Assembly: GCA_964036045.1 (NCBI GenBank)
Contig: OZ038392.1
Location: forward strand, 40,338,806 to 40,402,805
Length of the DNA stretch: 64,000 nt
Direction: 5' to 3'
Source of the DNA: Eutreptiella sp. 'Long Island Sound 2002'
Lineage: Eukaryota > Euglenozoa > Euglenophyceae > Eutreptiales > Eutreptiaceae
The notes under the pieces were generated by a model. It was not told the DNA's origin and did not search any database. It was given only the letters and a program-made list of their open reading frames with translations. The position numbers and the translations under genes are program-made. Positions 60,356 through 64,000 of this stretch are shown piece by piece (position 1 is the stretch's first letter; each line of letters starts with the position of its first letter).

Positions 60356-63251
60356 GAAGGAATGGCCCTTGGTGTCAACAAATGATAATGCGGTGGCACA
60401 AAAAAGCAAAAGAGGTGCATGGGGTTGTGTAACACTGGCATGTTTGCCTATAGAAGCGCTGCTGAAGACACGTTTCACTTGGCATACTGAAGGAAGGAAT
60501 GCTCCAAATATACGTCATAGATCCTGGTAGCAAGAGGGGTTGGGTCACCTGCAAGCACGCAACACACAGATTGTCAGACCAAAACTAAATTAGACCACAC
60601 CTCAGCAAGTTGGTGAGGCCCACTTACTAAATGATACTGAAATTATCAAGATAGCTTGTGGACTTAAGGATCAGAGCGGTCTGGTTCTACGATTGCCCCA
60701 TAGAGCACATCACAAGCGCATAGGACCAAAAACTTTGAAGCAATATGGGAAGGTGGGCAACACCAGGTGAAACATCTGGGGCACATAGATCTGTTGAGTT
60801 TGATGCCCTGGTCTACAAAGGCCCTGCGCAAGGGACGTGGGCCAGACATCCTCCTTTTTCACAATCCCCGCCCCAACGCCACACATGGTCCTTTCATGGA
60901 TCTTTTGGAGGGTTGCTTGTACCCTCATTTTTAGGACAGGGAGGGAGGTCAATAAAGGGTGTGTGGCATCCGGAGCTTGTGGCAAAAAAGCCCCTATCAC
61001 CAGTGCCCTATACCACCAGTTGTGGGAACCTCACAGCTCTCAATGTAGGGGAGGGGCAAAGGGGGGGATGATTGCCATGTCTCGTGGTGGCCACTATCCA
61101 CGGCTTCACACGCTCAACAACAACTAATCTCTTTGCATTCAAGTACCGCAATATGTACATTCAGCCCTTTGTGTGGTTCAACAATCTTGTGCCCCTAAGC
61201 TTCACTCCATTGTTTTACACTCCCTTTCCCTACGGCAAACCGTTGAAAATAGGTGCAGCCAAATGCAGAAAATGATTCCACCCCCAGCCCACTCACAGCC
61301 CATCACCAATACAAATTGATACCATCAGCTGTGGTCAGAAATCCTTTTTCAAAGATAGACACTCCTGGGCGGTGGGTGGGCACAATTTGAAAAGCAAAAA
61401 CGGACCATAGTGGCAGACTGTTGAACAACACTTTCAAGAGGTCAAGGGCCAATTTTAAACTTCAATTTAACTGTAAACTGCAAGTAGCAATCCGTGCAGC
61501 AAACTAATGAAAACATGCGGAGCCAAATGTACCAAATGACTCCACCACCAGCCCACTTGTGGCCCTATTTCAAGAGGAATGGGTATTTGCGGACCCCATT
61601 TCGACCTCAAACAAGCCAAAGCTCCAAGAGAAACACAGTTCAATTACTCCGCCCAAGGAAACGGAGCCAGGGAAAAGGACCCTTGGAATGGGTCTAGCAG
61701 CTTGTTCCACTCATGATATAGGTCTACAGCCTGCAAAAAATAATGCTGATGATTCGCAAAACTTGGTTGTCGACTAAACGGATCTGTTGGGTTCATCTTC
61801 GCGTTGACATAAACCTAGCAATCTCAATGTGTCCCACCGTTCGAGCTAAAACAAAGCACACCTAGTCAAGGGGTTGTGGGCCAATGGCTTGCCTCGGGGG
61901 GAGAGGGCCTCAATCGCCCGCAAGAGTGCTTCCCGTGTGCGGCCAGAAGGGGGCTCTCACCCATGGGTTGGAGTGTGTGGCCCTCAAACAAAGCACCATG
62001 CTGTGGTGGGAGGACGGTCCCCCCAAGATTATGCTGGGCACCTCCCCCTTCTCGTGGGGGGTTGAGAACCGCGGTGGTTCGCACCCTATCCACCGGGTTC
62101 CAGTGACCGTGATTGTGCCCGCGCCCATGGTGTATTGCAACAGCGTTGCGGTGTGCAATAGTGAGCGGGCCAAGCTTGTGGGGTAGTAGAGACCCCCATG
62201 ACAAAGAACCTGGGTCCAACACGCCGCCTGTGGGAGGGGCACCCGCTCCTCGGCAGCTTGCCAGGCCCCGGTGATGCGCAGCACTAAAGAGCAGCAAAGG
62301 GGAGTCACACCCTAAGTTTCATCATTCTGCGAGCCCCCAACTGTGAGCCCTTGCCTGGGGTGGCTGTACCTCTCCAAGGTTGGTGGTTGGTTTGTAGGCC
62401 CTGCCCTGCACTCACCACAAAATGGTTTTTTGAAACTGAGCCCCTTGCCGCCCAACCACCTTCGGTGGGCTCGGGGCCTCGGTCCATAGGCAGACGCCTA
62501 CAGGTTGACACTGCATATCTAGCATGAATTTGCCCCCTTGTACCTGCTGGATGCCTCACTTGGTGGGTGCAAGGAGGGGAGGGGAGGGGAGGGGAGGGGG
62601 GGATGTGTGGCACCATAGGAGTTATGTTTGGTAGTCTGTAAAATACTTTTCGCCCAAATAGACACAGTCTACTAATTGTACCATCCCCCCCCTTGTACAG
62701 TAATTGCTGGCGCGCAACCATTTCCTTGCACCCGGGCAAGGAACGGTGATGTATGCAAGGAGGGCGCATGTGTACCTAACAAAGCATGTGTATACAATAT
62801 ATGGCACAGCCATATCGTCCTTATCAGGGTGGGGTGGAGATAGGGGTTGGAGGAAACTGTCCATCTTCAAGTGCACCTTCTTCAAGGGGGTTCTCCTTCA
62901 AGTCCGGTTGGTAGAGAAACTTGCAGCGCTGCGGGGAGGGAGGGGATTGTCAAGGGATTCATGTGTTTCAAGGGTGCAAAGTCATGTTGCACCACACCAG
63001 TACCACGGGGGCCAGAGCGCATGCAATGTAGGGTACTGATCACACAAGGGCCAGAGTGCATGCGATGCAGCGGTAGTGGACCACGCATTGAGAGACCTTT
63101 GATCTTGAGGGTGTTGTCGTATGGTGTGCGCACAGTGTGTGCACCGTGCCGCACTTTCCCCATGATTCTGAAGATTTTACCTGGTGAACAGGCCCACTAC
63201 AAACCACTATGGCGGGTGTTCCTAGATGGTTCTTGCCGGCGACGCAACAGC
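60356..63251. other. Intergenic stretch; no gene recognised
   Basis: A minus frame at 60710-61000 (MRVQATLQKIHERTMCG) and a plus frame at 61884-62186 (HRVPVTVIVPAPMVYCNSVA) look mildly protein-like without a family. A GGGGA repeat lies at about 62573-62602. Confidence 0.4.
62573..62602 (+). repeat. GGGGA microsatellite
   Basis: Five to six units of ggaggggagg type ending in a G run. Confidence 0.9.
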
Positions 63252-63396
63252 CTATCTATCTACTACCTCCTGCCAGTCCTCACCAGAAATATCAATTTTA
63301 ACGGATTTGGCAGCTTGGCGCTTCTCCCGTTGACGCTCCCGAGCCATTGCACTAGTCTTGGGTGCCCGTTTAGGAGGGGGCCTTTGAGCTTGGAAG
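63252..63396 (-). CDS. Likely terminal exon of a neighbouring minus-strand gene
   Basis: This is 145 nt with a pyrimidine-rich acceptor (gtgttttttcccag) and a TAG stop at 63254-63252, encoding 47 residues after one overhang base. The peptide is very basic then acidic-aromatic (QRPPPKRAPKTSAMARERQR, KRQAAKSVKIDISGEDWQEV) and ends VDR. It looks like a genuine C-terminus but I do not recognise the protein. Upstream exons should lie right of 63396; a start-like MGKRRRQTVSR frame at 63857 is a weak candidate. Confidence 0.5.
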
Positions 63397-64000
63397 CTGG
63401 GAAAAAACACACACATATATATCGAAACTTTGCACAATGCACGCACGGTGCGTGCAACTCCCTCCTTTGTTGCCATTTTATTGCCATCGGAGCGCTCAAA
63501 TTGGACATATGAATACATTGGAAATAGATCATTGGGTTCAACATGCATAGCTGATATTGTGGAAAAAAAACGAATTTTTTGCACAACATATGGAACAATT
63601 GATTGCCTGGCGGACCGGCAAGGCATTTGCAGCGGATAGCACAAGTAGTACTCACATGAACAAAAAGCATGCTTGTTCCTAAAAAAAAAAAGGGTCTTCA
63701 CCCCCTTGAGGGATATGTACGATGGGCGGCTATTGTACAAGGATCAAGGTACGCACTATTGGCATGTTGCATGTTGTAGACACAAAGTGACAATATTTGG
63801 GAAGGGGGCGGAAGGTCCTCTTCCCCTGGAAACGGTCTGCCGCCGTCGTTTACCCATGCACACAAGTTTTCCAAGATGGGGGATTTCAATTATGATTTTG
63901 GAGGACAACATTGCATATCAGCAGGCTGTGCCATATTGGATGCACTACCTAGGCCCTCAACAAACGCCCGGCCAAAGGCGCCCTGCCACCCCTAGCGGCC
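63397..64000. other. Right edge; probable intron or upstream part of the neighbouring gene
   Basis: Only short frames. The minus strand at 63857-63825 could encode MGKRRRQTVSR, but no consensus donor follows. Confidence 0.25.

Noticed and set aside
61866-62308. Gene in the 61.9-62.3 kb stretch, where several frames on both strands are open
   Set aside because: GC-rich sequence opens many frames at once. No motif or splice signal favours one.

Overview
The window reads as nuclear DNA of a eukaryote, most likely a photosynthetic one such as a green alga; the species cannot be fixed from sequence alone. Coding signal is sparse and split into short exons with GT..AG borders. Repeats of many kinds fill the space between exons, and runs of 10-18 G or C recur throughout. 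There is no prokaryotic operon structure and no rRNA or convincing tRNA gene.

The main result is one very large minus-strand gene. Eight exons with mutually compatible splice phases were found at about 58757-58480, 58391-58095, 57825-57609, 55478-55355, 55268-55192, 23657-23530, 21372-21256 and 3103-2933. The last five encode the start of an ABC1/ADCK/UbiB-type atypical kinase (KMGQ motif, AAAS loop, VAVK lysine). The first three encode hydrophobic segments around a domain resembling the extra-membrane domain of FtsH proteases. The rest of the kinase (HxD and DFG regions) is not visible and should lie left of position 1. The introns include one of 31,534 bp and one of 18,152 bp.

The 18-kb intron (3104-21255) holds a minus-strand tyrosine-recombinase retrotransposon with split direct repeats (3252-7981), a foldback repeat with 0.8-kb arms (10123-12152) and related blocks to 14010, decayed RNase H and reverse-transcriptase fragments on the plus strand (14383-18200), and a short minisatellite (20466-20690). 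The 31-kb intron (23658-55191) holds a DDE-transposase relic split by a 426-bp TA-flanked element (23898-24323), a conserved-looking plus-strand ORF (25075-25446), a TIR element (27405-28141), and a tandem array of about 19 copies of a 1307-bp monomer (28254-53297). Each monomer is itself an old dimer of two diverged halves. A divergent, interrupted end copy follows to about 54815.

Right of the kinase gene is a second TIR element (59610-60352) of the same family, and a likely last exon of a neighbouring minus-strand gene (63252-63396). At the far left, 1441-1648 is a minus-strand ORF tail ending in a PCNA-binding (PIP-box) motif. All exon calls rest on reading frames, splice borders and family motifs; no alignment or search was run.
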